A DNA stretch of 64,000 nucleotides from Streptomyces odonnellii (GTDB lineage Bacteria; Actinomycetota; Actinomycetes; Streptomycetales; Streptomycetaceae): contig NZ_LATD01000005.1 of assembly GCF_000981895.1 (NCBI RefSeq), positions 1-64,000 of the forward strand, in the 5' to 3' direction. The translations under genes and the position numbers were made by a program. Under the pieces are notes generated by a model that made no database searches, was not told the DNA's origin, and saw only the letters and a program-made list of their open reading frames with translations. Below are positions 1 to 8,936 of the stretch, piece by piece. Every line of letters starts with the position of its first letter. Position 1 is the stretch's first letter.

Positions 1-436
1 CCCCACCAGACGCACCGGCATCCACCGCAACCGCGTCAACCGCGACCGCGTCCGGCACAATCCCCGCCACCGGCGGAAACAGCATCGACCCATCCGCATC
101 CGCGATATTGACCGCCACCCCCGCCGGCACTCCCATCGCCGGAATCACCTCATCCAGCAGCCGCGCACCCCGAATCTCCGCGAACTCCCACTCCCGCCCC
201 GAAACCAGACCGTCCCCGCCATCCCGCGCCCGCGCGAACCGCGCCAGCGCCGCCTCATCCGTGAACCCGCAGACCCACCGCACCCCACCCAGCTCCGCCG
301 TCCACAACCCACCGTCGACGAACGGCACCAGCACCACCGCCCGCCGCAACTCCCCCACCAACGCCCGCGGATCCCCCACACCCGCACGCCGCTCAGCAAT
401 ACGCTCCACAAGCGCCACAGCCGCCCCCGTACCCAC
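1..436 (-). CDS. SseB-family protein, C-terminus beyond the window edge
   Basis: The reverse strand reads an open frame to position 1 without a stop. It contains VLVPFVDGGLWTAELGGVRW, WVCGFTDEAALARFA and VAVNIADADGSMLFPP, which resemble the SseB N-terminal domain found in many actinobacterial proteins of unknown role. I chose the GTG at 436 because GGAGG lies five bases upstream; in-frame TTG 448 and GTG 487 are alternatives. The product is cut by the window, and its end turns into a repetitive Ala/Val/Asp stretch. The family assignment is by motif recall. Confidence 0.6.
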   Translation of the reverse strand, partial: MGTGAAVALVERIAERRAGVGDPRALVGELRRAVVLVPFVDGGLWTAELGGVRWVCGFTDEAALARFARARDGGDGLVSGREWEFAEIRGARLLDEVIPAMGVPAGVAVNIADADGSMLFPPVAGIVPDAVAVDAVAVDAGASGG

Positions 437-539
437 TCCAGCCTCCAAGCCCGTTGTCCAACGGCGTACTTCACTGTAGGAGACCACCCCCCGATGGGTG
501 CCAGTGCTGCCCTACGGGCAACTTGCGCAGATGTTGGGG

Positions 540-1418
540 TCAGTTGCGGCGTGCGGCCCAGACGGTGCGTTCGGTGCGGACCGACAGGTCGTCGCGGCGC
601 AGAATGCTGTGGGGGCTGTCCGTGTCCAGCAATCGGTCGAGCGCGGCGAGATCGAGGGGCGACAGTGCGTCAACGACGCTGTGGCGGATGCGTCGCAGGG
701 CGCCCAATGCGTAGCGTCCGATGGCCTCGCTGCGGGACCCCTCGATGTTCACGGTGACGGTCCGCTCACCTTCGAGGGTGAACCCGGCCCCGGTCAGCAT
801 CGGCCCCCAGTCGGCACCGCGGTGCGGCACGTGTTCGGCATGGAAGCCGTCCATCGCGGCGTGGCAGCGGTCTTCGAGGCCGGGCCGGTCCTCGGGTGCG
901 TTCTCGGGCAGGAAGCGGGGGAAGCCGGACAGTTCGACGACGGCGAACAGGCCGCCGGGCGCGAGTATGCCGTGAACAGCTCGCAGGGCGCGGTGGGGGT
1001 GGGCCATGTGGTGCATCGAGGCCGAGGCCCACACCAGGTCCGGCGTGCCGAGGTCGGGCCAGTCTGCGGCGCCGAGGTCGGCCTGTACGGTACGCACGCG
1101 GGCATCCCCGTGCTGCGCGCACGCCTTCTCGCGTAGACGCTTCAGATGTCCCGGCGAGGTGTCCGCGGCGATGACATGCGCCTCGGGGAAGCGGTCGAGC
1201 AGGGCGAAGGTGCCCGCTCCCGTTCCGCAGCCCAGATCCACGATGTGGCGCGGGTCGGTCTCCAGGGGCAGCCATGCGGTGATGGACGCGATGTGCTCGG
1301 CGAGGACTTCCGCGTCCAGGTCGAGGATTTCCGCCTGGCCATCGGTGTCGTAATGCTGCTGGTCGTGGTGGCCGTGCTGGGTGGCGTGACGGACGGTGTG
1401 CGGCCGCGTGTGGCTCAT
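540..1418 (-). CDS. class I SAM-dependent methyltransferase
   Basis: This encodes 292 residues with a Rossmann-type methyltransferase fold. Motif I is DLGCGTGAGTFALL (about residues 62-75), followed by an acidic strand end (VIAADTSPGH) and a motif-III-like stretch (ILAPGGLFAVVELSGF). These features indicate SAM binding and transfer of a methyl group to an unknown small-molecule or protein substrate. The His-rich N-terminus (HATQHGHHDQQHYDTD) is common in actinobacterial members. It stands alone with about 155 bp before the next minus-strand gene. The substrate cannot be read from the sequence. Confidence 0.85.
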   Translation of the reverse strand: MSHTRPHTVRHATQHGHHDQQHYDTDGQAEILDLDAEVLAEHIASITAWLPLETDPRHIVDLGCGTGAGTFALLDRFPEAHVIAADTSPGHLKRLREKACAQHGDARVRTVQADLGAADWPDLGTPDLVWASASMHHMAHPHRALRAVHGILAPGGLFAVVELSGFPRFLPENAPEDRPGLEDRCHAAMDGFHAEHVPHRGADWGPMLTGAGFTLEGERTVTVNIEGSRSEAIGRYALGALRRIRHSVVDALSPLDLAALDRLLDTDSPHSILRRDDLSVRTERTVWAARRN

Positions 1419-1573
1419 GCCGACACGCTAAGGCGCGCTTGCGCGGGCGGCAGGGCGGCTCCCGAATTGCGCAAGGTGTTGGCCTCCTGCGCTGCCGTAC
1501 GCGCAAGGCGCCCCGCGCCGGGCGGGCACGCCGGGCGCCGGGCGGCTTGCCCGTCACTCCCGGTTGGCCTGAC

Positions 1574-2164
1574 TCAGGTGGCCTGAGCGTCACGGTCGCC
1601 GCCGCTGTCGCGCTGGTGTCCACGGCGCGCGTCGCGGTCGAAGATGCCCAGGATCTCGCAAGGGCCGCCCTCGGCGCCGATCGCGTGCGGCATCATCGTG
1701 GGGAACTCGGCGGCCTGATTGGTCTCGATACGGAGGCGGCGGTGGCCCAGCATGAGGACCGCGGTGCCGGACAATACGACGAGCCATTCACGGCCCGGGT
1801 GGGCACGCATGCGGGAGGGGTTGTCCGGCGGCGGCTCGGTCATGCGCTGACGTACGACGCTCATGCCGGGGTCGCCCTTCACGGGCCAGCGCATCAGACC
1901 GCGGGCGCCGTCGATCACCGGGCTGGTGACGACGTCGTCGGCGGCGGTCTCGACGAGCTGGTCGAGGGTGGTGTCGAGGGCGCGAGCGAGGATGACGAGC
2001 TGATCCAGTGCGAGGCGGCGCTGCCCGTTCTCGATGCGGCTCAGTGAGGACTGGCTGAGATTGGCGCGGGTGGCCAGTTCTTCCAGGGACCAGCCCTGTG
2101 CGACCCGCAGAGCGCGGATGCGTTTGCGTACGAGGCTGTCCAGCTCGCCGATTTCTTGCGTCAT
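1574..2164 (-). CDS. XRE-family regulator with C-terminal cupin domain
   Basis: This 196-residue cytoplasmic regulator has an N-terminal helix-turn-helix (about residues 10-65; GWSLEELATRANLSQSSLSR) and a C-terminal cupin (about 105-180; EWLVVLSGTAVLMLGHRRL). Proteins of this build bind DNA as dimers and sense a small ligand in the cupin. The start is the ATG at 2164, because the longer open frame upstream has no family resemblance. It is divergent from a thioredoxin-reductase-like gene with 93 bp between starts, so it probably controls that gene and itself. The ligand is unknown. Confidence 0.88.
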   Translation of the reverse strand: MTQEIGELDSLVRKRIRALRVAQGWSLEELATRANLSQSSLSRIENGQRRLALDQLVILARALDTTLDQLVETAADDVVTSPVIDGARGLMRWPVKGDPGMSVVRQRMTEPPPDNPSRMRAHPGREWLVVLSGTAVLMLGHRRLRIETNQAAEFPTMMPHAIGAEGGPCEILGIFDRDARRGHQRDSGGDRDAQAT

Positions 2165-2257
2165 GAGCAATATCGTATGCCCTCGGTGCAATGTGCGTTT
2201 AGCGTCGATCGCGGAAGCCCGGAGCGGCCGGGGCCACGCACGATGAAGGGGCACGAC
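2165..2257. promoter_or_regulatory. divergent promoter/operator region
   Basis: These 93 bases separate the divergent XRE-cupin regulator and the FAD oxidoreductase. They are locally AT-richer near the regulator (CAATATCGTATG), and the hexamer TGCAAT recurs as GCAAT. Promoters for both genes and the operator should lie here. No exact -35/-10 pair is assigned. Confidence 0.45.
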
Positions 2258-3268
2258 ATGTCTGTGCGGAATCCCGCGTACGCGAGCGACGCACTGCCTG
2301 GTGAGACCGTGGACGTTGTGGTGATCGGCGGCGGCGCCGCGGGCTTGAACGGTGCGCTGATGCTGGCCCGTTCGCGCCGCTCGGTCGTCGTGATCGACAG
2401 CGGCACCCCGCGCAACGCGCCCGCCGAGGCCATGCACGGCTTCATCGTGCTGGACGGCATGCCGCCCGCCGGGCTTCTGAAGCGGGGCCGGGAGCAGGTG
2501 CGCGAATACGGCGGCCGGGTCGTCCTCGGGGAGGTGACCTCGGCTGAACCGGCTGAACCGGCCGACGACGGTGATCTGCGTTTCACGGTCACGCTGGCCG
2601 ACGGCGGCACGGTGACGGCACGCCGCGTACTGGTCGCCACCGGCCTGCGCGACGTACTGCCGGAGGTGCCGGGGCTCGCCCCACACTGGGGGCAGGGCGT
2701 GGTGCACTGCCCGTACTGCCACGGCTGGGAGGTGCGCGACGAACCGATCGGCGTCATCGCCACCGGCCCCGCCTCGGTCCACCACGCGCTGCTCTTCCGC
2801 CAACTGACCGACGACCTCGTCTACTTCACCGGTGGTGCCGACCTCGACGAGGACACGCGAGCACGCTTCGCCGCCCGCCGCGTGCGCGTCGTCGACACCC
2901 CGCTGCGGGACGTCGTCACCGGCGAGGACGGCGGTATCGCTGGAGTACGCCTGAGCGACGGCACGTTCGTGGCCCGCCGAGTCCTCGCGGTTGCCACGCG
3001 GATGCAGGCCCGCGCCGAGGGCCTGGACGGCCTGAAGCTGCCGATGGAGGATCTGCCCGACAACATGGGCCGCCGCTTCGCCTCTGGAATGGCCGGCGCC
3101 ACCGAGGTGCCGGGCGTGTGGGTGGCCGGCAACGCCGCCGACCTGACCGCTCAGGTCGGTGCCTCCGCCGCGGCGGGTGCGCTGGCCGGCTCCCACATCA
3201 ACGCCCTGCTGGCCGACGCCGACACCGCCGCGGCCCTCGCCGCCGCCCGGGCCGGCACCACCGCCTGA
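2258..3268 (+). CDS. thioredoxin-reductase-like NAD(P)/FAD oxidoreductase
   Basis: This encodes 336 residues. An N-terminal FAD-binding GxGxxG (VVVIGGGAAGLNGALMLARS), a redox CPYC centre (HCPYCHGWEV, about residue 150) and a C-terminal FAD motif with GNAADLTAQV define a thioredoxin-reductase-like flavoprotein. It probably moves electrons from NAD(P)H to a disulfide partner. The ATG at 2258 is preferred over the ATG at 2243 because AAGGGG lies about six bases upstream. It is divergent from the XRE-cupin regulator. No thioredoxin gene is adjacent, so the partner is unknown. Confidence 0.88.
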   Translation: MSVRNPAYASDALPGETVDVVVIGGGAAGLNGALMLARSRRSVVVIDSGTPRNAPAEAMHGFIVLDGMPPAGLLKRGREQVREYGGRVVLGEVTSAEPAEPADDGDLRFTVTLADGGTVTARRVLVATGLRDVLPEVPGLAPHWGQGVVHCPYCHGWEVRDEPIGVIATGPASVHHALLFRQLTDDLVYFTGGADLDEDTRARFAARRVRVVDTPLRDVVTGEDGGIAGVRLSDGTFVARRVLAVATRMQARAEGLDGLKLPMEDLPDNMGRRFASGMAGATEVPGVWVAGNAADLTAQVGASAAAGALAGSHINALLADADTAAALAAARAGTTA

Positions 3269-3805
3269 CGCCAGGTCTCGTACGTACATACGGAGCAACG
3301 GCCGGGGACGGCCCGCAGGACGGTCTACGACAAGGCGGCGATCGAGCGGCCCGGCGTGCTGCCAGGGCCCGTCGGGCTGAGGACCGGGGGCGCGGTGGCA
3401 CGCGTCGTGCCCGAACTGCCGGCCGGCCTCGTGCTGGTCGACGGGCGTATGGCGCTGGTACGGATCTCGCGCCTGGAGGAGGAGCAGCCGACGGCGGTCG
3501 TCCTGCATCCCTCGGCCCTGTTGACGGCTGTGGAGGCACTGTTCGCGGAAGTGTGGAAGCGGGCTCTGCCGCTCGGCGGCGCACCGGAGGACTGCGCGGA
3601 CACGAACACCTCGGCGGGCCGCGAGGATCTGGTGGCACTGCTGCTGTCCGGCCTGACCGACGCGGCCATCGCCCGGCACCTCGGCCTCAGCCGGCGCACC
3701 GTGCAGCGCCGCGTCGCGGAACTGATGGCGCGCTCGGGGGCGCGGACACGTTTCCAGATCGGTATCCATCTGGCGCGCGGCGAGAACGGCGTGGGCGACG
3801 GCTGA
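3269..3805 (+). pseudogene. TrmB/LuxR-type regulator, N-terminally truncated
   Basis: In the same frame as the upstream reductase, directly after its stop, recognisable regulator sequence begins (ARRTVYDKAAIERPGVL) and runs to 3805. The ligand-domain part ELPAGLVLVDGRMALVRIS and a C-terminal LuxR-type helix-turn-helix (SGLTDAAIARHLGLSRRTVQ) are intact. Full-length relatives are about 320-330 residues, so the N-terminal helix-turn-helix and half of the middle domain are missing. GTG 3356 could start a 149-residue product, but no ribosome site is evident. I consider it a remnant, though a short functional protein is possible. Confidence 0.6.
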
Positions 3806-3835
3806 TCCGTACGGACGCACACGGGAGAGGGCCGG

Positions 3836-4789
3836 CTACGAACCCAATGGCACCTGCCGCGTACGAACGAGCGCTCGCAGCATCGCGGCCCCCGCCGCCA
3901 CCGCCGCGACGTGCAGGACTGCCGCGAGCGCGAGGTTTTCCGGCAGGGCCGCGCCGGCCGGTCGCACGACCGCCAGGTACAGGGTGAACGGAAGCTTCCA
4001 GCCGCTCCACGCGAACAACGAGCCCGAGCCGAGCCAGCCGAGCACCATCGGGCCCCACCGGGGGACTCGGGCGGGCCTGCCTCGGACGGCGGCCCAGGTG
4101 GCGGCGGACGCCACGAGCGCCCAGAACCCGAAGAGGCCGGACAGCACATACCAAGCGAGGTCCCGCTCGCCGCGGTGGGCGACACCCGCGGTGCCGCCCA
4201 CCGCCCAGTACAGCCAGATGAGACCGACCGCGGAGCCGACCACGACCGTCCACGGCAGCGCGCCCGGCGAGCCCCCTCCACCGTCCCCGAGCCGCCCCGC
4301 GAACGCGTCCGGCCAGCGCCGCCGCAAGTACGCGGGCAGCGCGACGGCCAGACCCAGCCCCATGCCCACAAACCCGATCTGAACCAGGGCGGCCTCCCAG
4401 ACCGGCATCGACGGGCCGACGTCACTCCCACTCTCCGGACCGCTGTCCGCCGAGCCCAGCAGCGAACTGAGAACGGCGTACGGCAACACCGGGACGAGGA
4501 ACCCCGTCCCGACCCAGGCGCAGAAAGCCAACGGCGCCCCCGGTATGCGCATCCCCCACGGCCGCACCAGCGCGAGCGCCACCGCGATCCCGATCCCCGC
4601 CATACCGATCGTCGCGCAGTTGAGCACCACCCACTCCGTCTTGCCGAACCCGGCCCCGACCGGCAGCAGTCCCAAAAGCGAACCGACGACCCACGACACC
4701 TTGATCAGCAAGTAGGGCGTCAGCGCCAGCGCCGCCGCATACGCCGCGACCCGCCCGACCCGGTCCCACCGATCCACCTGACCCCCCAT
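3836..4789 (-). CDS. multi-pass membrane protein of unknown function
   Basis: This encodes 317 residues with about eight hydrophobic segments, for example AAYAAALALTPYLLIKVSWV near the start and LALAAVLHVAAVAAGAAMLR near the end. A polar, Gly/Ser/Asp-rich loop sits about one third along the chain. I recognise no catalytic or transport motif. It resembles the hypothetical integral membrane proteins often seen in Streptomyces. It ends about 30 bp from the convergent regulator remnant and has no obvious operon partner. Confidence 0.75.
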   Translation of the reverse strand: MGGQVDRWDRVGRVAAYAAALALTPYLLIKVSWVVGSLLGLLPVGAGFGKTEWVVLNCATIGMAGIGIAVALALVRPWGMRIPGAPLAFCAWVGTGFLVPVLPYAVLSSLLGSADSGPESGSDVGPSMPVWEAALVQIGFVGMGLGLAVALPAYLRRRWPDAFAGRLGDGGGGSPGALPWTVVVGSAVGLIWLYWAVGGTAGVAHRGERDLAWYVLSGLFGFWALVASAATWAAVRGRPARVPRWGPMVLGWLGSGSLFAWSGWKLPFTLYLAVVRPAGAALPENLALAAVLHVAAVAAGAAMLRALVRTRQVPLGS

Positions 4790-4920
4790 TCAAGCAACGG
4801 AGTTCAAGTCTCGTTCACCACAGCCCCCACAGGCGTCAACCGCCAGGCGCATCCCCGTCATCACTCAGGAGGAGCGAGAACCGGCCGACGGGAACACACA
4901 GAACTGCCGGAGCACAACGA

Positions 4921-5166
4921 GCCGCCGTTTCAAGCCCCCAGCCGCGCGATGCAGCGAAGCAGATCCTGTCGTCGGTCGGCAGCGAGCTGTTCCAGCGAGG
5001 CCGTGACGCAGAGGTCGTACGCGGCGATGTGACCTCCGACGACCTGGTGCCGCTGATGTGCGGCATCGCCTACGCCGCGAACGTCCACGGAACCCCGGCA
5101 GTCCGCGTCGAGACCGCCCGCCGGTACCTGGCCGCGCTGCTGGAAAGCGTGTTCGTCCGCCGTTGA
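4921..5166 (+). pseudogene. C-terminal remnant of a TetR-family regulator
   Basis: An open frame ending at TGA 5164-5166 encodes DAAKQILSSVGSELFQRGRD, then DDLVPLMCGIAYAANVHG and RRYLAALLESVFVRR. This matches the ligand-binding C-terminus of TetR/AcrR regulators of the SbtR type. There is no helix-turn-helix, and no start codon with a ribosome site upstream, so more than half of the gene is missing. The 5' edge of homology is approximate. The family call comes from motif memory. Confidence 0.6.
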
Positions 5167-5255
5167 CGCGTCGGCGCTGGGCCGGAGAGGCGGGAGCAGT
5201 CGGGAACCGTTGTGCCGAGGCGCGGTGATGCACACCCCGGCACGACGGGCTTGGG

Positions 5256-5765
5256 TTAGATGCCGAACGGTGCGGCGTAGTGGACCGTACCGCTGGGCAG
5301 CGGGTGGTCGGCGTCAAGAGTAAGAGCCATCATGGCCTCATCCGGGACGTCGATGCTGAGTCCGATGCCGTACTGGGAAGCGCGCGTGAAGCCGAACCGC
5401 GGGTAGTACGTCGGGTGTCCGAGGACGGTGACGAAGTGTTCACCCATCTCCTTGGCAGCCTGCAACGAGGCGCGGATCGCCGCGGAGCCGGCGCCGGTCT
5501 TCTGGTATTCGGGCCGGACGGCGACCGGGCCCAGGCACAGGGCCGGGGTCTCGTCGATATGGCAGCGGGTCAGCAGCGCGTGGCCGACGGGCTTGCCGTC
5601 CTGGCCGGTGGCGACGATGGACAGTCCGCTGATCCACGACGGGTCCGCGCGCAGGGCGTCGACGAGGTCGGCCTCCGACGGAGTGTCAAACGCGGCGAGG
5701 CTGATGCCGCGAATGGTGGAGATGTCGGCGCTGGTCTCGGCGCGCGTGATCCAGTTGATGCTCAC
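5256..5765 (-). CDS. GNAT-family N-acetyltransferase
   Basis: This encodes 169 residues. The acetyl-CoA binding region is LCLGPVAVRPEYQKTGAGSA (motif A, about residues 76-95), followed by VLGHPTYYPRFGF, typical of YhbS-like acetyltransferases. It probably acetylates a small-molecule or protein amine in the cytoplasm. The start is a GTG at 5765. The gene lies between a TetR remnant and an esterase remnant, so its neighbourhood says nothing about its substrate. Confidence 0.88.
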   Translation of the reverse strand: MSINWITRAETSADISTIRGISLAAFDTPSEADLVDALRADPSWISGLSIVATGQDGKPVGHALLTRCHIDETPALCLGPVAVRPEYQKTGAGSAAIRASLQAAKEMGEHFVTVLGHPTYYPRFGFTRASQYGIGLSIDVPDEAMMALTLDADHPLPSGTVHYAAPFGI

Positions 5766-5865
5766 GATTGTTGGAGATCCGTTTCATGGTTGGTCGGATG
5801 GCCGGTTCCCAGTGACCATCTGCTGGCGCGGGCGTTGCCGACCCTGGGCTGAGCAGCCGCGACAT

Positions 5866-7266
5866 GTTAAGCCCTACCTGCTGCGGCACCGCCTGCTCCG
5901 CTACCTGGCGGAGCGGCACGGTTTCACCGGCTTCGTCATGGAGTCCGGCTTCGTCGAGGGATGGCCGGTCGACGACTGGGTGCGGGGAGGCGACGCGGGA
6001 CTCGACCGGGTACTGGCCGAGGGATTCACGTACACGATGGGCGTGTGGAGGCAGATGCGCGCCCAACTGGAGTGGATGAGGCGGCACAACCGGAGCACCG
6101 ACCGTCCGGTCGCGTTCCACGGCATGGACCCGCCGGGTTCCTGCGCTTCACTGCTGCCCGCGCTCGACGCGGTCACCGACTATCTCGCGCAGGCCGATCC
6201 CGGTACGAGGTGGATCCCCGCCTGCGCGAGGCTGCTGCCTACTGGGCCGGCACGTCGTCCTACTCCCAGCCCCAGGCCATGGCCGGGTACGCCGAGGCGC
6301 CGCCCGCGGTGAAGGACGCGCAGACAGCCGGTCTCGCCCGGCTCGTCACACGACTGACCGCGGGCCGGCTGGACTACGTGAAGCGGACCACGGCTGACGC
6401 CTACGGCCGTGCGCTGCGCGCGGCGCACCTGGCCGTAGCCCTAGGGGCGTGTCTTGTGGATCTTGCCGGGCTCGCGTGCCCGCAGTGACATCAGCCGCTG
6501 CCGCGGCGGGCCGCGCCTCGCGGCGTTGTCGTCGGTCGCTTACTCCCCCGCAGCCTTAAGGGCGTGGGAGGTACCCCCTCCGCGTGGACTCCCTCCTCCG
6601 CCTTGCGATCCGCCCCCGTAGCCTGAACGGCACGGGAGGTACCCCCTCCACCAGACCCCGCTCCCTGACCCAGCCTGACCCACAAGCCACGCCCTAGGTC
6701 CTGCTGACAGCGACGGAGCGCGCGACCCGGTGGCCGCGATGGGTGCGCGCGACAGTGCGATGGCGAACACCGTGGAATGGCTGCTGCGCGGTGAGGAACG
6801 CATCGTCGTCGCAGCACACAACGCCCATGTCCAGCGCTGGCCGTGCACACTCGCCGATCCGCCCGCGACGCCGATGGGGATGTATCTCTCCGACAGTCTC
6901 GGCGACGACTACCGGGTCATCGGCACCACAAGTGGGGGCGGTCGCACGCTGAACACCGCCGAGCTGTACACCGGCGCGATGTTCACCGATCTGGAACAGG
7001 CGGAACCGGGAACCCTCGACGCCCTGATGGCGGCCAGTGCCGACGGTCTCTTCGCCGTCGATCTCCGGCGGCTTTCCCCAGCCGACGCCGATACCGTCCG
7101 CGCCGCGCGCCGGCAGCGGGTCCACGGCCTGTCCGTCGAGATCGACGCGATGGAGGCGTACGACGTGTTCGTCCACGTTCCACTCGTCACGGCGGCCGAA
7201 CCCGACCCCGGCGCGGCGGCGTGTTCGCCGCCGGAGGTCCGGGCGGCCCTCGCCAGAACCGCGTGA
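5866..7266 (+). pseudogene. erythromycin-esterase-like gene, truncated, frameshifted and split by a MITE
   Basis: Three frames carry successive pieces of an erythromycin-esterase family protein: YLLRHRLLRYLAERHGFTGF to VTDYLAQADPG, then YEVDPRLREAAAYWAGTSSY to AAHLAVAL, then GARDSAMANTVEWLLRGEER to the stop at 7266. The N-terminus, with its first conserved residues, is missing. One base appears lost near 6209 (GATCCCGGTACGAG). A 249-bp element with a CTAG duplication interrupts the gene at 6441-6697. Removing the element and one CTAG copy rejoins the reading frame (AVALGPADSD). The family hydrolyses macrolide lactones or related esters; this copy cannot make a full product. Confidence 0.85.
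6441..6697. mobile_element. MITE-like element with CTAG target duplication
   Basis: A 249-bp segment (6445-6693) is flanked by CTAG at 6441-6444 and 6694-6697. It has imperfect terminal inverted repeats: GGGCGTGTCTTGTGG at the left and GGCGTGGCTTGTGGG read inward from the right. It contains no transposase. The internal sequence has two copies of an ACGGGAGGTACCCCCTCC-like motif (near 6565 and 6630). A non-autonomous derivative mobilised by an IS5-type transposase is likely. Excision restores the interrupted esterase frame, which supports these exact borders. Confidence 0.8.
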
Positions 7267-7504
7267 GGACCCGGCGCGCGGGCGGTTCCGGAAGCGCTCG
7301 GCCGGTGAACCCGTCCCGGTCGACCAGTACGTACTCGTCGCCGCCCACGCCGTAGCGCGCCGGTACCAGAACCGGCCCGGGAGCCTCCCCCCTCTCAGAG
7401 GCCGTCGGCCGTGCCCGGGCGCCGCCCCGACCGGCCGGTACCGACGACGGCCGGTACCGACGCGATCGGGGCGGCTGTTCTGCTGCCGACCGGAGCGCCC
7501 GGCC
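7267..7504. other. intergenic region between convergent genes
   Basis: This separates the esterase remnant from the convergent hydrolase gene. It contains a short direct repeat, GGCCGGTACCGACG, twice within 7431-7465. No gene or clear terminator with a T-tract is visible. Confidence 0.4.
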
Positions 7505-8227
7505 TTACTTCAGATGCCGGTCCAGGAACCGGCAGCCGTCCTCCAGCTCGAACCACGGTGTGCCGGTGTGCCCGCCCAAATTGGCGTGCAGTGTCTTCTC
7601 CTTGCTGCCGAAGGCGTCGAACAGGTCCAGGGCCCGTTGCCGCGGGTTCCCCTCGTCGTCCCACTGCAACAGGAACAGCAGCGGAACGGTGACCTGCCGG
7701 GCCTCCTCGCGCTGGGCGCGAGGCACGTAACCCCCGGCGAAGAGACCGGCGGCCGCGATGCGCGGCTCGGCCACCGCCAGCCGGATGCCGACGGCGGTCC
7801 ACCCCGAGTACCCGACCGGGCCGCCGACCTCGGGCAGCGAAAGGAGGGCGTCCAGGGTGGTCCGCCATTCCGGGACCGCCATGTCGACCAGTGGGCCGAC
7901 AAGGGACTCGAAGATCTCGTCGACCGGCTCACCGGCCCGCATCGCCTGCCGGAGGTCGGCGCGGGCCTGCTCGTCGGCGGCGGAACGGGGCCGGTCACCG
8001 CACCCGGCGGCATCGATGGACGCCACCGCGTAGCCGTGCGCCGCGGTGTACCGGGCCCGGGCCACCAGCCGGGGTTCCCGCTTGGGCAGGCCGTTGTTGT
8101 GGGCCATCAGGATCAGCGGGGCCGGTGCCGCGGATTCAGGCGTCCACAGGGTGCCAGGGATCTCGCCGAGGATGAATTCGCGTTCGAGGACACCGTCGTC
8201 GAGACGCTGTTCGGAAGTGAACTGCAT
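7505..8227 (-). CDS. alpha/beta hydrolase (dienelactone-hydrolase-like)
   Basis: This 240-residue hydrolase has a nucleophile elbow GYSGWT (about residue 140), an acid-bearing strand (FLLQWDDEGNPRQ) and a late His (ANLGGHTGTPWF), consistent with a Ser-Asp-His triad. It likely hydrolyses an ester or lactone in the cytoplasm. The ATG at 8227 is well supported by GAAAGG seven bases upstream. The region upstream (8228-8445) has no complete gene. The substrate is unknown. Confidence 0.85.
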   Translation of the reverse strand: MQFTSEQRLDDGVLEREFILGEIPGTLWTPESAAPAPLILMAHNNGLPKREPRLVARARYTAAHGYAVASIDAAGCGDRPRSAADEQARADLRQAMRAGEPVDEIFESLVGPLVDMAVPEWRTTLDALLSLPEVGGPVGYSGWTAVGIRLAVAEPRIAAAGLFAGGYVPRAQREEARQVTVPLLFLLQWDDEGNPRQRALDLFDAFGSKEKTLHANLGGHTGTPWFELEDGCRFLDRHLK

Positions 8228-8445
8228 GGTCGTGCCTTTCGGGAGTGCTCATGAACGGCGCTCCCGGACGACCTACCGCCCGACCGTGACCCCGGAGGGG
8301 AGCACCCATGTCGATACTGCGTTCACGGGTACCACCTCCTCGTTCTCTCGCACGGCCCCCGGAAAACTAGCAGTGGCCGCCGTGCTCCGCCAACGGGTTT
8401 TCACAGCCCCCCTCGCCGACGGCGCGCCACCACGCACCGTCCATC

Positions 8446-8885
8446 ACAGAATCTTCGGCAGCGCCGCCCGCAGGGCCAAGCATTTGATCGCCGTGTGCGA
8501 CGGAGCGCTCCTGGCCGGCGCGGCAGGTCTGCTGGAGGGCCGGCGGGCCACCACCAACTTCCATGTCCTCGACCTGCTGCCGGAGGTCGGCGCGATCCCC
8601 GTCGCGGGCCGCGAGGTCGTGCGGGACGGGAACATCTGGACGGCCGGACCGGCCACCGGGTCCTACGAAGCCGCCCTCTTGGTGCTGGCCGAACTGCACG
8701 GCGAAGAGGCCGCCAAGCGTGCCGAACTGGACATCGAGTACGCGCCGCACCCGGCCTTCGGGACCGGCAGTCCTCTCCTGGCCGGTCCCGAACTGACCAA
8801 GGACTCGACGGAAAGGTTCCGTCCGGTCAACGCCGGTGCCCGGTCCGCGCTCACCCGGCTCCGGACCTCGCAGGCCACCGCCTGA
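8446..8885 (+). pseudogene. DJ-1/PfpI-family remnant lacking its N-terminal half
   Basis: The open frame encodes AARRAKHLIAVCDGALLAGA, with the Cys nucleophile elbow of DJ-1/PfpI proteins, then LLEGRRATTNFHVLDLL, VVRDGNIWTAGPATGSYEAA and a C-terminal extension. The N-terminal domain, with the Glu that activates the Cys, is absent, and upstream sequence in all frames lacks it. The frame continues upstream without a sensible start. A shortened protein from an internal start is possible but would lack the active site. Confidence 0.65.
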
Positions 8886-8936
8886 GCGGGCCCCGCGATC
8901 CGCCCCAGTACGAGAGCCCCGGGGCAGATCAGTTGG

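Noticed and set aside
145..474. Trp/Arg-rich minus-strand frame
   Set aside because: It overlaps the SseB-like reading in another frame and has a composition typical of a shadow frame.
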